From: Cricetomys ansorgei
Taxonomy: Eukaryota > Chordata > Mammalia > Rodentia > Nesomyidae
Assembly (NCBI GenBank): GCA_026225945.1
Contig: JAMJFZ010003746.1
Location: 5,878,501-5,942,500, forward strand
Length of the DNA: 64,000 nt
Direction: 5' to 3'
The translations under genes and the position numbers were made by a program. Below, piece by piece: positions 48,001-60,678 of the stretch (position 1 is its first letter; each line of letters opens with the position of its first letter). The notes below the pieces were generated by a model. The model was not told where the DNA came from. It saw nothing but the letters and a program-made list of their open reading frames with translations, and searched no databases.

Positions 48001-50505
48001 GAAAGATTAATTCACATTCCATGGCTTTCCTGATTTTAAAAGAATAGATTTTATTTCAGATCCAAAATATGTTTGCAGTCAGTCCCTCCTGTGCCAAGTC
48101 TAACCACCCTAATCTTCCTTCCACAAAGCAAATTACTGTCTTTGGTCCTGACCAGTCATCTAAGCTTCAGGTTAACATTTAATAGAGAAGGTTGTCCTAA
48201 TGACAGGGGTCTGAAAGGAAGAATTCAAGAGCACCAAGGGGATGGAAAATATGCGTAGCAAAAATGCGCAGAGATGATTGAAATCCAGCCATGGTTTTAG
48301 ACTAGGTGAGTATCTGGCTTAGCGAGTAGCCTAAAACTTGAGGGCAAATAGGGACAGAAATGAAATAAAATGGAATCATAAATCTAGTCAACAACCCACT
48401 GCAGGAAGACTATAGGCCCTAAGTAAGTTTATGAATACTGCTGATCAGCTAAATTAATACAGTGTCAATTGCCTTCTGAATACTGGTGTTTATTTCCATA
48501 GATGGAAAACACCACCCGGTCATCGGAGGAGCCTCTCCTTCCAGTGACTGGCGGAGGGTGTAGAAGTGCGTGGCCACACAGGAGCTGAGACTGAGCGACG
48601 GATGCACATCTAGCTCTAAACAAGATGTTCATCATCCCCTTTAAGGCTCGGGGACATTACAGAAGAGGGAAAGCACATAAGGGCCAGAGGAGAAGGAGAA
48701 GAGCTGTGAAACGCCATCTTCCGCACAGGACACTGCTGTTAGGATCACAAACTAACAGCAGCCGCAGATGACCACACTGGGTTCGCCCAAGAATGGGCCC
48801 GTCCACTCCGAGGCGCAGTTGAGGAGGCACTCAAGGGGCCCCACCCTCACTGCTGGACTGTTCCCTATTGATAGATTCAGTGAGTGAGGAAACTGTTTCC
48901 TCCGGTTGTGTTCCCACTGAGGACCCCCATCACGCCCTCAATGGACACCCCGTCTAGTAACCACATAAACGGCCCATGTTAAAACTAAATGGATCACAAA
49001 ACCAACCCAAAAGTCAGGATCTCTGGGAAGCGCGCAAGGTGAGGACTGATATCAAAGGGAGAGACTAAGAAAGGTGTGAGAGAATGAATGAGTAATCAGA
49101 ATACATTATATACACATAGGAAATGGTTAAACAACAAAACCAGCCAAGGATAATAAAAAAAAATAGTGTCTTAGCTTGGATTTCTATTCCAATGAAGAAA
49201 TTCTGTGACCCAAAAGCAAGTTGGGGAAGAAAGGGTTTATTTGGTTTACCCTTCTATATCGTTGTGCAGCATTGAAGGAAGCCAGGGTGGAAACTCAAAC
49301 AGGGCAGGAACCTGGAGGCAGGAGCTGATGCAGAGGGCCTGAGGGGTGCTCCTCATGGCTTGCTCAGCCTGCTTTCTTAGGATCTAAGACCACCAGCCCA
49401 GAAATGGCACCACCCACAACGGGCTGGGCCCTCCCCATCAATCACTAAGAAAATTCCCTACAGCTGGATCTTATGGAGGCATTTTCTTAATTGACGTTCT
49501 TTCTTTTCAGATCACTCTAGCTTGTGTCAAATTGACATAAAACTATCCAGCACACATAGCGTATCCAAACTTTGTTTAAAAGACCCCTTGTAGGAAAAGT
49601 GATGCACCAAGCAAGAATTTACTGCTTATATTTGCCATGGAGGAATAGAGCAAATTTGAACCCACCTACACATCTGGTGATGAAACAGGCACTGAGAACC
49701 AGGATGGAGACCCCAGCCACAGTCCATGAGAGCACCTGAGGATTTTTGAAGCATCCTTTCTCTGTAAGAAGAAAGGCATAATACACAGTGAGCCTTTCCA
49801 GAGCAATACACAAGAGAATCAATTCTATCCTCACTTCTTCCCACTCAAATTGCCCGTATCTAGCAATCCCCAGACTTTCCTGTGCATCCCCGTTGTGTGG
49901 AGACTGCTGGGCCTCACCCCGGAGTCAGCAGCAGGAGAGTTGTACGGAAGCCTTGTGCTTCCTGGGACTGCCAGCCTGCAGACCGCACCTTAAGGATCAC
50001 AGCTGTGAGCCTTTGCTGATTTCAAGACTTGGAATGCTCCCCATTTAAACCTCTTTTACACTTTTAAGGTGGTCCTTCTTTATTTCCTTCCTGTCTTTTC
50101 TTCTCATTTACTCCATTTCCCCCTTTACTTTTCTAGCCTTTCTCCTACTGTCTTCTTTTCAGCTTCTCTGTAAGTTAAAGAAAACCTTGTGAGTCACGCA
50201 GTAGGTGCTTCCTCCTCTGCAATGCACATTTTACAGACAGCTGGAGTGAATTCCACAGGAGCAAAGGACTTGCTCGGAGATATTGAGTATCTCCGAAGGT
50301 GGAAACTGGACCGGCAGCCTCCCCTGGGCTCCCTGGCAAACTTTCTGCTCTTCCTTTTCCTTTCAGCTCGCCGCGCTGCGTACTTTTTCATTATCCCAGC
50401 CCTTACCAAACTCCCTTCCCGTTGTAATAAGAGAGCTATGCAAGCAAAGGCAGAGTTGCAGATTGTACCTGTGGGGTGCAATGCAGACGATTTGGTTGAA
50501 TTCAT
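44898..50505 (-). CDS. Clec4e: C-type lectin domain family 4 member E (Mincle), C-terminal frameshift
   Basis: Exons: 50505-50469, 49761-49666, 47846-47757, 46862-46711, 46101-45986, 45027-44898. All splice sites are GT-AG and all phases match; the product is 206 aa. Mincle is an FcR-gamma-coupled receptor for trehalose dimycolate and self ligands. Diagnostic stretches: [30 protein letters not shown] with the membrane-edge arginine used for FcR-gamma, [57 protein letters not shown] and NWNDIPC. After the codon for W (44909-44907) the reading frame is lost: it continues M-L and stops. The ancestral end CEMPEIS..LD, as recalled from mouse, remains readable in another frame down to a TAA at 44869-44867. 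The change removes the last CTLD cysteine. The gene is otherwise undamaged. Confidence 0.93.
45986..46101 (-). CDS. Clec4e: Clec4e exon 5 (CTLD part 2)
   Basis: 116 nt, phase 0 to 2. Acceptor CTTCCCTAG, donor GTAAGT. Encodes [17 protein letters not shown], then [20 protein letters not shown]. Confidence 0.95.
46711..46862 (-). CDS. Clec4e: Clec4e exon 4 (CTLD part 1)
   Basis: 152 nt, phase 1 to 0. Acceptor CCTTCTAG, donor GTAACT. Encodes [20 protein letters not shown], then [20 protein letters not shown]. Confidence 0.95.
47757..47846 (-). CDS. Clec4e: Clec4e exon 3 (stalk)
   Basis: 90 nt, phase 1 to 1. Acceptor CTCTTACAG, donor GTACAG. Encodes [19 protein letters not shown], then [11 protein letters not shown]. 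Confidence 0.93.
49165..49560 (-). repeat. Dispersed rodent repeat in Clec4e intron 2
   Basis: GGGGAAGAAAGGGTTTATTT, CAGGAACCTGGAGGCAGGAG, GGATCTTATGGAGGCATTTT and CTTGTGTCAAATTGACATAA. A familiar medium-repetitive rodent element; class not certain. Confidence 0.65.
49666..49761 (-). CDS. Clec4e: Clec4e exon 2 (transmembrane)
   Basis: 96 nt, phase 1 to 1. Acceptor TTCTTACAG, donor GTGGGT. Encodes [13 protein letters not shown], then a hydrophobic span [16 protein letters not shown] followed by RCV. The arginine at the outer membrane edge is the FcR-gamma contact known for Mincle. Confidence 0.94.
   Translation of the reverse strand, partial: RKDASKILRCSHGLWLGSPSWFSVPVSSPDV
50469..50505 (-). 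CDS. Clec4e: Clec4e exon 1 (start codon)
   Basis: 37 coding nt, [12 protein letters not shown] plus one base, donor GTACAA. The initiator was chosen by match to the Mincle N-terminus. An upstream in-frame ATG exists (MGKGRKDKR leading into MNSTK) but is probably 5' UTR. Confidence 0.9.
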
Positions 50506-50904
50506 TCTTTTGTCCTTCCTTCCCTTTCCCAACTCTTCTCAATTTAGTAGGAGCCTCTGGATAGTGAGTCTTGAAAGGTGAAATCTTCACCCGTTTTTAA
50601 AAAGTTCAACCCTAAGGGACCCCGGATATCACAGTATGTTAATGTGTTCTGCAGCTGTGAGGTTAAGTCAGAATTTCCTTTATTGCATAAGGACAGGGAG
50701 TTTATTGGATGACATGCCACTTCTCAGTCCAGACCACAAAAAGGGAAATGATGAGGTGGTAAACATCAAAAGAATTTCGCTGAGAGGACTGGGAAAAAAA
50801 CGTTTTATTTTCGTAGGTAAACACATTACTTTCTTCAAAGTCTAACTTGGTCCCAATTTTCCTTTGGCATCCTGTGGCTTAGTGCCACACCCTAAATTCT
50901 TGTT

Positions 50905-51090
50905 TCTGGGGCTGTAGAAAAGGCCCAGTGATTAAGAGCACTGACTGCTCTTCCAGAGGTTCTGAGTTCAAGTCCCAGCAACCACATGGTGACTCACAGC
51001 CATCTATAAATGGGATCCAGTGCCCTCTTCTGACATGCAGGTGTATATGAAGATAGAGCACTCATGTAGATGAAATAAATAAATCCTAAA
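50905..51090 (+). repeat. B2 SINE upstream of Clec4e
   Basis: AAGGCCCAGTGATTAAGAGC, GCTCTTCCAGAGGTTCTGAG, CAACCACATGGTGACTCACA and TGCCCTCTTCTGACATGCAG. Confidence 0.9.
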
Positions 51091-52930
51091 AAATTATTTA
51101 AATAAAATGTTGAAAATTCTGGTTTTTGTCTGAATCAAGTACATACATGTTTGCTGACAGGCGGGAGGCTGAGACTCCGGATTCTCCCTACACATAGCAC
51201 ACAGCTGGGTACACAGTGTGCATATTTATTAGCTAGCAGGGAAAGTTTCTTTTCATCGCTCTGTTGCTCTTTTCTTACCAGGTCTCGGACGCTCACTGTG
51301 TAGACGCTGATCCCCTTGATCAGGATGTTATCCCTGGATTGTTTCAAAGATCAGCTTCACACTACGTTGCAATTCACTTCAGTTTCTTACAGTGACACAC
51401 AATTTCTAGACTCTTTAGGTACTCTTTAATTCTATCCTTATTTATTTGGAAAGTTTAGAGGAGAATTGGATTTGGGTGTCAGAAGGAGCAACTTCTTCAG
51501 TTGGGCGTTACAAGAGTCCTTCTCAGGCACTAAAAGTCACATTGGTATCAGCTGTCTTGAGGTTAGAAGCCTCAGGAGGCAGAAGTGTTATACACATGAC
51601 TTGGTAATCCCCATGCTTGATAAGCCAGACTTCCTACATGGTCTTGAGGAAACTTTTTATTATTTCAATAGCTTGGAAATTTTCCTTGGCGCTTTTCATT
51701 TTACAGAAACAGATTTATTCAAGTATTTTAAAATCGTATTTGTCAATTGCTATGAATCGGTTGACTCCATATGTAAAAGTTTGGTCCCTAGGGAGGGAGT
51801 CTTAGGATGTATTGTGGACGATGAGAACTGAGGCCTTGTAAAAGGACCTTAGCTTCAGCGAAACACAAGAATAGAGGAGGTTGAAGTATTCCAGTCTTCA
51901 ACCGTTTCTTGGCTCTGCCGTGGTGTGTCACCTTTACCAAGACCCAAATTGTGAGGCTCCCCACTTTGACCTGATGCTCCAGAAAAGCATGCCAAAAAAA
52001 AAAACCAAAAAACAAAACTCTGCTTCCCTCATGAGTGACTCATGCCAGTGATGGAAAGATAAGTAACACATTTAATATCCATATTGCTAGGAAAAGCTAT
52101 TAAATTAAGAATAAAATTTATCATAATAAGTTTTTTCGATCATGGTAAGTCAATAATTATATCAGTAAAGAGTTATGTTAATGGCTTTATTACTGATTGC
52201 AGATGTGTAATCAACTGGATATTAGTAAATAAGTATTTTACTAGTCAGAATATATATTTATATTGTTATATTTTTCTCTTTTGCAAGTGTTGATTATGCA
52301 TTATAATGCGTTTCATTATGACATTTTCGTGCATGTATACAATGAATTTTTTTTCATATTCACCTCATTATCCCCTCATTTTTCTCTCTTTCTTGCTGAC
52401 CCTGATCTTCTCGTGAGCTGGTCTTCCTACATCCACATTTTCGATTTTGTCTTTGTTTTCTGTTACTCGTTGTATTTTACTAGGGTTTCTTGCGGGGTTC
52501 TAGGTGAGAGGTTATTTACAGATGCACACCCCACCTAAGAAAAGTCTCTTCCTCCTCCACCACCTACCCTAGATACTTAGCCTCATGATTTTACCTGCCT
52601 ATAAACCCTCACAGAGGGGTGGGGCTTAAGGGGCCCCTCCCGTCATCTTGATACTGAGAGGCCTAATCTTGTATAGTTATTGTGCTGGTAAACATAACTG
52701 CTATGAGACCAAGAACGCAAAGGAGATACCATGCTCTGAAGACAGTGGCCCACTTAATCCCACTCCTTCTCCAGCTCTCAGCCTTTTCACCTGTCTTCCC
52801 TGTTGTTCCCTGAGCTGTAGAGGGCGTGATATACAAGTCTTCCTTATGGCTGGGCAGTCAGCAGTCTCTTCTTGTAACTCTGGCCAGCTGCCAGTTTCTG
52901 CAGTTACCACCGCCCACTGTGAAAGGGAAC
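51091..52930. other. Intergenic between Clec4e and V2R, no gene seen
   Basis: AT-rich sequence with L1 3'-UTR-like pieces around 52380-52640. The open frames at 51466-51831 and 52648-52938 show no recognisable domain. Confidence 0.5.
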
Positions 52931-55450
52931 TTCTCTGATCCATGGATGGAATTATTCCTTGGGAGCTCTCTGTTCAGTTATCTAGCCCATCTAAAAATTA
53001 GGTTCTTTGTTCTCTCAATGTTTATATTTTTGAACTTTTTGTAAAGTCTAGACACCAGCCCTTTGTCAGACGCATCGGTGGTAAAGATCTGTTCCCATTC
53101 TATGGGTTGCCTCTTCACTCAACTGACATTACGTGGTTATACAGAAGCTTTTTGGTGTCTAAGAGTCCACTGTCAGTTGTCTGCCTTACTCCTGTGCTTC
53201 TAGACCCCTATTCAGAAAGTCTTCACCTACGTCCACACGTTGATGCGTTCTCCATACTTTTCCTCTGATGGTTTTAGGCTGTCAGGTCTCAGAGGTAAAG
53301 ATCTAGTTTCCTTCTTCTACACGTGACTATCCAAGTTTCCCAGAACCATTTGCTGAAGAGGCTACCTTTTCTCCAATGCGTAGTTAAGGCATCTTTGTCC
53401 AAAACTCAGCTGTAGTTGTGTGGATATGTATCTGGGTCGTTTATTCTGTTCCATCGATCTGTGTGTCTTTGTGCCAGCATGATGCTGTTTCACTACTGCG
53501 GCTGTGTGGTATCATTCGGAACCAGTTATGGTGACACCAAGTGTTCTTGTTCAGGGTTGCTTTGGTGAAAGTGTTTACAATATCTATCAGTCTTTCAGTG
53601 GAGTCTTCAGGGTTTCTCATATGTAAAGTTATATCACCTACAAATAAAGATACTTTTCGCACGTACATCCTTTCACTGTTACTCTAGATGAGACTTTAAG
53701 CGCTGTAACGAGTAGGAGCAGAGAGAGTAAACACTCTTACATTGTTTCTGACCTTTTTCTCCAGAATGCTGGCTGCGGGCTTGTCTGATGTAGTCTTTAC
53801 TGTGTTGATGTTTGCTCCTTCTATTCTTAGTCTCTTTCGACCTTCTGTCGTGAAGAGATGGGGGATTTTGTCAGAGACCTTTCCTTTTTCTAGAGAGATG
53901 ACCGCGTGATCTCTGTCGTCGCATTCATTTAGTTGATAAATTGTATTTATGGACTTATGCGTGTTGAAACATTGCTGGGATGAAACCAGCTTGGTCACTG
54001 TAAATGATCTTTTCAACATGATCTTCAGTTTTGTTTGCAAGTATTTTATTGACAGTTCCTGTATCTGTTTTCGCCAGGAAGATCAGACTCTTTCTTGTGG
54101 TGTCTTCTATCTGGGCTTGTTATCAGGGTAATGTGGTCTTCGTAGAAGACTTTGGAAGGATTCATTCCTTTTGCTCATTTTACGAAGTAATTTAGGTAGT
54201 ATTTGGGATAGGCTATTCCTTGAAGTTCTGGTAGAATCCCACAGTGAACCTAGCTGGTCCTATGCTTTTCTGTAGTTGGAAGAGTTTGTTGCTTTAGTTT
54301 TGTTGCTGGTTGTAGGTTAGTTTCCTCTTGGTTGAATCTTGGTATGTTGCATTCATCTGGAAATGTATACATCATTCATTTCTTTCATATTTTACAAATT
54401 AGTGGAGGTATGGTCCTCATGGTTTTCTGGATTTCACTGGTATCTGTCATAATGTCTGCCTTTTCGTCTCCAATTTAATTCATTTGAGTCTCCTTTCTCC
54501 TTCTTTTGGTTAACTTGGCTAAGGATTTGCCAATACTATTTTTCTTTTCAATGAACCACTTTTTTCTTTTATTAATTCTTTGCAATGTTTGTTATTGTCG
54601 CTTATTTTCACTAATTTTGATTATTTTTCCCCAATCTATTATTTTGGATTCTTTTTGTTCTTGTTTTTTTCCAAGGGCTTAACGATTATCATTAATTTAA
54701 CCACTGAGTTTCTCAAATATTTTGATGTAGACATGTAGTGGTATAAGCTTTTTTAATATTGTCTTCATTGTGTCTCAAGGAGTTTTGGTATAATATTTTC
54801 ATTTTTATTCAGTTCTAAGAATTTCAAAACATTTATTTTATTTTATCTTCATGGTGTTCTGGCCACATGTATGTCTATGTACCACCTGTGTGCGTGGAGT
54901 TCATAGAAGTCAGAAAGGGTGTCAGATGCCCTGGCATTGGACAATTGTGAGCCACTATGTAGGTTCCGGGAACCGAACCCAGGTCCTCTGCAAGAGCAAC
55001 AAGTGCACTTACCTGCTGAGTCATCTCTCCAGCCCAAATTTTAGGATTTTTTTTTAACTTCCTTATAATTTCTTCAGTGATCCGTCCGTTATTCGATGGT
55101 GTCCCATTTACTACTCTTGAGTTTGTACATTGTCTATAGTTCTATTGTCATTGTTATGTAGCTTTATTACATGATAGAAGATGGCGCTATTTCAATATTC
55201 CTGTATTTATTGAGGCTTTATTTTCTAATATATGATCAGTTTTGGAGAACATTCGGAGAACTGCTAAGGAGACTGGATATTCTTTAGTATTGAGGTGGGA
55301 TGTTCTGTAGATATATGCTAGGACCATTTGATTTATAATATCGTTTAACTTTTATGTTTCTTTTTGAGTTTTTGTTTAGATGACTTATCTATTGTTGAAG
55401 GTAGGTTATTGAAGTTATTCAGCATTGTTGTGCTGAGATGGACCTATGGC
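52930..55450 (-). repeat. L1 ORF2, antisense, with an antisense B2 at about 54855-55035
   Basis: Reversed ORF2 phrases: CCCTTTGTCAGACGCATCGG, GTGCTTCTAGACCCCTATTC, AACCATTTGCTGAAGAGGCT and GCTTTTCTGTAGTTGGAAG. The B2 ends ACCTGCTGAGTCATCTCTCC. It separates the lectin and V2R genes. Confidence 0.8.
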
Positions 55451-56334
55451 TGAACACATTGGACCTCATGCACGATAGGCACTTTTAAAAAGCTAGTAAT
55501 ATCCCTTGGATCATTCTCTATGAAGTAAGTAAAATTGACATAATGTCACTGGTTGAAAACAAATTTATGGGAATTGAAATTTTGTATTTAATTTTCCACA
55601 GTGTGTATGCAGTCATTTATACATATGTAGTCAACGTATGTGTACTCAATCAAAACATTTGCATTCATGAGCATATATTGTTTTGTTCCAAAGCATATAT
55701 AAGTGGAAAATGACCAAAATACACAAGTTAACAACTGACACTGTGAAGTAATCCAAAAATAATTGTGTCTAACGAAAAGACTTGGTTTTCTAGAGATACA
55801 CTATAAATGATGCTGTGTTAAATGACTAAGGGTCCAGCACTCCGGCACCCGCAACTGAGCCCTTGGATACCCTGCCGCAGATGGCGCCTCACAGCTCACA
55901 GTATAATGGTTCCACTAGCTAGTCTGTCTTTACCTTGGGATCTGTAAAACCCTCAGCTCACTGAGTGTACACACTCTACAGATGCTTTTGCTGACTTCAT
56001 ATTTGTTCTTTTAATTGTTTGCTTTTCTCCTAAGACTCAAGATGCCCAGGTGCCGACCAAGAGGTTCCTGACCCCTTGGAGGCTTCCAGTGACTCTGAAG
56101 GGGACATAATTGATGGCTAAGCAGGTGCAAAGCAGATTATGCTCCCAGGAAACAAGGGAGTGTTTGGATATTGGTACCTACGTATCAGGACGAAACAACG
56201 CTTTATAAACTTGACTGCCCTGATCAGAGGGCCACGTGGTTTTTCGATTTCTTCATGTACCATCAGGGTGGATTATTGCAAGATTCTCAACTAAACAGAT
56301 TTCTGGGTTTTACCAATCATTTGTCAATGTTATT

Positions 56335-56549
56335 ATGAAATTACTCGTTGCGTTCTCTCTCCTGATTATTGTCATTGTATCTCAGGAACAAATTTCTTGT
56401 TTCTCTTTAAATATACCTGCTTCTCCTGGTTACTATCAAGATGGGGATTTTGTTATTGGAGGACTCTTCTCCCTTCAAGTGACGACTGGAGACATAAGAG
56501 CTAAATTTGGCTTTCAAGACACAGTGTCTATACCGGATTATGTCTATGC
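56335..56549 (+). CDS. V2R exon 1 (signal peptide)
   Basis: 215 nt ending in phase 2, donor GTAAGT. The ATG at 56335 was preferred over the ATG at 56236 in the same open frame because it is followed directly by a classical hydrophobic leader. Confidence 0.88.
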
Positions 56550-59081
56550 GTAAGTGATTGGCTTTTTTCTTTAAAAATTTTTTTTTCAGAATTTCATGCA
56601 TGAATTGAGTATATTATGGTAAAATCCACCCTACTGTCTCCACTCCAACTGCCACCACCCCCCACCCCGCTTCTCTCTCCCGCTCACGTGCTCTTCCTTG
56701 TGTGAATCCACCGAGTTCTTTTAGTGTGGCCAGTATGTGCATGAATGTAGGACATCCGCTGGAGCAGAGGGAAGCCAAGTCTCCCTGCCCCAGTAGCCAC
56801 TAACTGCCAAGAGCTCTCAGACCTGGGTAGAGCTTTGTGGGTCCCCTATTCCTGCAGAATTCTCTTAAGTACTTAAGAAGGCTTTAAATGCACTTTTTTG
56901 CAGTGCTTTTTTGATTTGTATTCATTTAGAACATTATCATGAGGACATTGCCTTTATCCTGCTAAATTTATTGGACATATTTTTTATTGCTTTATGGTTG
57001 ATCAAACACTGTTGATTTTCCTGAGGTGTATCCTATTACTGAAGACCACACGGAATACTAAATTTGAATGCTTGTCATTTCTAGCATGCTTTACTCCTCG
57101 ACTTTACTTTCTCAGACACAAGTTGCCCAGTCAGAAGTTAAGATTGTGCATTTGAATGTATGTAGTGACTCAAAACTTTAATTCCAGCACTCGAGGGGCA
57201 GAGGGAGGTGGATCTCTGGGGGTCTGAGGTTAGTCTAGTCTACACAGTGAGCTTCAGACCAGCCAAGGCTCCACAGTGGGACAAGACCAGAAACAAAAAT
57301 TGTGACTTTGATAATGAATTGTACTATGGTTTTTTAAAAGACAAATTCCTGCACATTTTCAAAACAGAATATATTGATGTTCCTTAGATTATCATGCACA
57401 TTCTTTATATGGCTTAGAATTTTATAAATAAAAATTCAGAACTTGAGAGGGAGGCACAGGAGGGGGTGAGAGGGAGGGGCATGGAGAAAGATTGTGAGGG
57501 AAGGCTGTGGAGGAGGGGCACAGGAAGAGCTAGAAGGAGAAGGAAAGGGGTAAATGATGTCATTGTATTTTAACTTAAAAATTAAAATCAAAAAAGAACA
57601 CAGAAGTACCCTTTCAATTTCTCCTCCTAGGGATCTCACTAAACATTATCAGCACATGTTGGCAATGATTTTTGCCATAGAAAAAATCAACAAGAACCCA
57701 AACATTCTGTTCAATATGTCCCTGGGATTCTATCTCTTCAACGTCAACTTCATTGAGATGAAGGCCTCGGAGAGTTCTATGTCTTTGCTCTCAGGACAGA
57801 GCCCCCTGATTCCTAACTACAGCTGCCAGCCTGAGAGGAGTAAGAAGATGGTAGCCGTGATAGGAGGTGTCTCCACAGGAATATCCCAGCAGATCTCCAG
57901 AGTCCTGAGTCTCTACAACGTCCCACAGGTACACGAAGGATCTCAAAATTTAAACAGCCCCAAAACAAAAATTTTCAATTTGGTAACGAAATGCACTATG
58001 ATTTTTTGAGACATATTAGTCTACCATGTTGATCTATTTTTTATTTTTTATTTTTACTCATTTATCTATTTTTGAGACAGGGTCTCAAATTGCAGACTTG
58101 GCCTGGCCTAAGAACTTCCTATGTAGCCCAGGATAGCCTCAAACTCACAGAGCCTCCCAAGAGCTGGGTCAAAAGGCATGCACCACCATGACTGATCAGA
58201 CTTTTATTTTTATGAATGAATTTTTCATTTATTAAATATTTTACTTTGGGCATAGGCTTTTTATGACACTTATAATAGGTACAATAGTTTCTATTATACT
58301 AAATAAGTACAAAATTGTACTTTGCTCATTTCTGTCACTGCTCCTTCTACCTGCCTCTCACTGGTCCCCTTCCTCCACACAACAGCTCGGTTCTGTGTTC
58401 ATGAATAGGAACCTTCCCTTTGCTGCGCAGAAGCTTCTTAATTCTATGCAGTCCCACTGGTCAGTCACACAACGACCCAGAGTCCTCTCAGAAGGTCCTG
58501 GCTCATGCTGATATTTTGAAATGTTTCCTCTGGATTTTCCTTCAGCTATTTCTAAGATCTAGGTTTTACCTTAATGTCTCTGAGCTGGATTGAGTTGATT
58601 TTTGCATACGGTGGAGACCCAGCTCTAGCTGAATTTTTATGTGTGAAGAGGGATACTCAGTTTCCCTAGCAAAATGTAGAAGTGACTGCCTTTTCTCCAG
58701 TGCATGTTTTTTACTATAGCTATGTGAATTTATTTATGGGTCTTCTGTTCCATTTGGCCTCAAATTCTCAGAGATCCACTTTCCTCTGCCTTTTGAGTAC
58801 TGGGATTAAAGGCATGCGTCACCACCTCCCATCTTAAAAAGTTTTTTTAAATTAGAGCATCATTGTTCTGAATTATTGTTGTTAGCATATGATATGGGCT
58901 TCATTGTGGCCCATCTACACACTGTTCTTCCTGCTGCTCCCTGTGCTCTCGCACACCACCCGTCCTGCTGTTCCACTCCCTGGACAAACCCGTAGCTCTG
59001 ATATCACTGTCGTGATAACTCTACCCGCCTCGGGATCTCTTTTCCCATTCTAGTGGCTCCCTCTCTAGTTCATTCATCCCT

Positions 59082-59129
<48 letters not shown>

Positions 59130-60678
59130 GCACGTGCACAAACATCAAGCCCAGGTCCCACAGGTAAGGGGAAACAAAGCATGTCTTTCTATCTTTCTGA
59201 GTCTGTTCTATTTCACTTGATACAATGATTTACAGCTGCATCCATCTTCTCGCTGATGTCTTATTTCCTTATTCTCTGTGGCTGAGTACAATCTTGTGGA
59301 GAGTATGTACCATGTTCCTATTTTGATCCTTTGTGTTTATGGACATCTAGTCTCTTTCAGTTTCTTGGTTACTGTGAATAGTGTAGAGGACAAAATCAAT
59401 AATGAAAGATGGATGTGCGGTTTCTCTTGTATGGGCTTAGAGCATGGATGTCTACACCCAGGAGTAGTGGAGCTGAGTCTCATGGTTGGCCTACTCTTAG
59501 CTTAGATTTATGACTTCAAGAGAAAAGGCCTTTCATGTTCATCTTTCACCACTTCCACCAGGAAAGACAAGGTTCAGTACAGGAAGCGATGGGTTTTCAA
59601 ATACTCTTGTCTGATTGTTGTCACCGCAACTGAGAGTGGGAGACAGAAACTTGTGACTTGTTTGTTATACTTTTTAAAGTCTAGAGAAAAAGATATACAC
59701 CATGTAAGCAATGAGAATTTAGTGATGGGTCATGGGTAGCACATTGGTATTTCTTAGTAACATCATTTAATTAATTTCTCCTGGAGTGCACTGATAGATG
59801 AGATAAACTAAATCATTTGAGGATAAACACCATTGTCTTGTAGGTCGTAACTTATGCTTTCCGTTCAGATCAGCTACGCTCCTTTTGACCACAGTCTCAG
59901 GACCAGAGTCCAGCTCCAGGCTCCTTACCAGTTTCCTGTGAACAGCGCAGTTCTGTATCAGGGGATTGTCCAACTGCTGCTGTATTTCAGGTGGGTCTGG
60001 GTTGGCCTTGTGGTCCCAGATGATATCAGGGGAGAACTGTTCCTTAGGGACATCACAGAAGAGATGACCAACCATGGACTTTGTGTTGCATTTGCTGAAA
60101 AGATACGAGAATTTCCTGCTAAGGACACACTGAACAGGCAACTTTTCATGGAAAGATTCACATTTACAAATGTCATCGTTGTGTTTGGTGACACGTATTC
60201 TCTCCTGAGGTTTGTCTATTGGATCTATTGCAATACTCCCTTTGGTAATGTCTGGATCACAACTTCTGATTGGGATATCACCACGCTACCCTTCGCACAA
60301 AGTCTAAGTTATACATATTTTGGTGGAGGACTATCGTTTTCTGTTCACACGGAGGAAATACCTGGATTCAACGATTTTCTCAGAGGCATCCAACCTACAA
60401 AATACCCTCACGATATCTTTATCCAGGATGTGTGGTCGGTGTTATTTGAATGTCCGTATTTAGACCAGCATTTTGTCAGGAAACTGAGCCAGTGTGAACA
60501 GAATGGCACCCTGGCCACACGCTCTCTGCACGTTTGGGATATGAACACGTCACCAGCGAGCTACAGAGTCCATGCAGCTGTGTACGCCGTTGCCCAGGCG
60601 CTCCATGAGGAGCTGTCGCTCAGACTGGAAGGAGAGCTGCTTGATGAAGGTGTACCCCCTGCTCCTCTCCCATGGCAG
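56335..60678 (+). CDS. Vomeronasal type-2 receptor (V2R), exons 1-3, 3' part beyond window
   Basis: Exons 56335-56549, 57631-57928 and 59869-60678 join in frame to 441 codons with no stop. The product is a class C GPCR of basal vomeronasal neurons that binds peptide pheromones through its extracellular Venus-flytrap domain. Exon 1 gives a signal peptide (MKLLVAFSLLIIVIVS) and YYQDGDFVIGGLFSL. Exon 2 gives HMLAMIFAIEKINKNP and KKMVAVIGGVSTGISQQISR. Exon 3, at 810 nt, has the usual size and gives SYAPFD, LYQGIVQLLLYFRWVWVGLV and HAAVYAVAQALHEE. It ends PWQ before a GTACCA donor. The expected cysteine-rich and 7TM exons were not found up to 64000, where L1 fragments dominate. Whether the gene is functional cannot be judged. 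Which V2R subfamily member it is was not resolved. Confidence 0.93.
57160..57300 (+). repeat. B1 SINE, V2R intron 1
   Basis: TTTAATTCCAGCACTCGAGG, GTCTAGTCTACACAGTGAGC, ending in an A-rich stretch. Confidence 0.75.
57631..57928 (+). CDS. V2R exon 2
   Basis: 298 nt, acceptor TTTCTCCTCCTAG, donor GTACAC. Encodes DLTKHYQHMLAMIFAIEKIN, then NPNILFNMSLGFYLF, a sequon at NYSC and SRVLSLYNVPQ. Confidence 0.93.
58050..59520 (-). repeat. V2R intron 2 repeat block: B1 copies, L1 fragments and (CT)n(CA)n
   Basis: Antisense B1 at 58065-58200 (TTTGAGACAGGGTCTCAAAT) and 58745-58835. Antisense L1 pieces lie from 58270 to 58720 and from 58860 to 59520. (CT)n followed by (CA)n at about 59085-59128. Confidence 0.65.
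59869..60678 (+). CDS. V2R exon 3 (main ligand-binding exon)
   Basis: 810 nt, phase 0 at both ends, acceptor TTCCGTTCAG. The 270 codons are open. They show FRWVWVGLVVPDD-like and YRVHAAVYAVAQALHEE motifs of the V2R ligand-binding domain. Confidence 0.95.

Noticed and set aside
50194..50532. 112-codon minus frame around Clec4e exon 1
   Set aside because: Only the 37 nt from MNSTK to the donor are coding. The rest of the frame is intron 1 read-through and 5' UTR.
53696..54040. 114-codon minus frame
   Set aside because: A decayed L1 ORF2 remnant in its natural orientation. Too short and broken to be a gene.
59767..60141. 124-codon minus frame
   Set aside because: Shadow of V2R exon 3 on the other strand.
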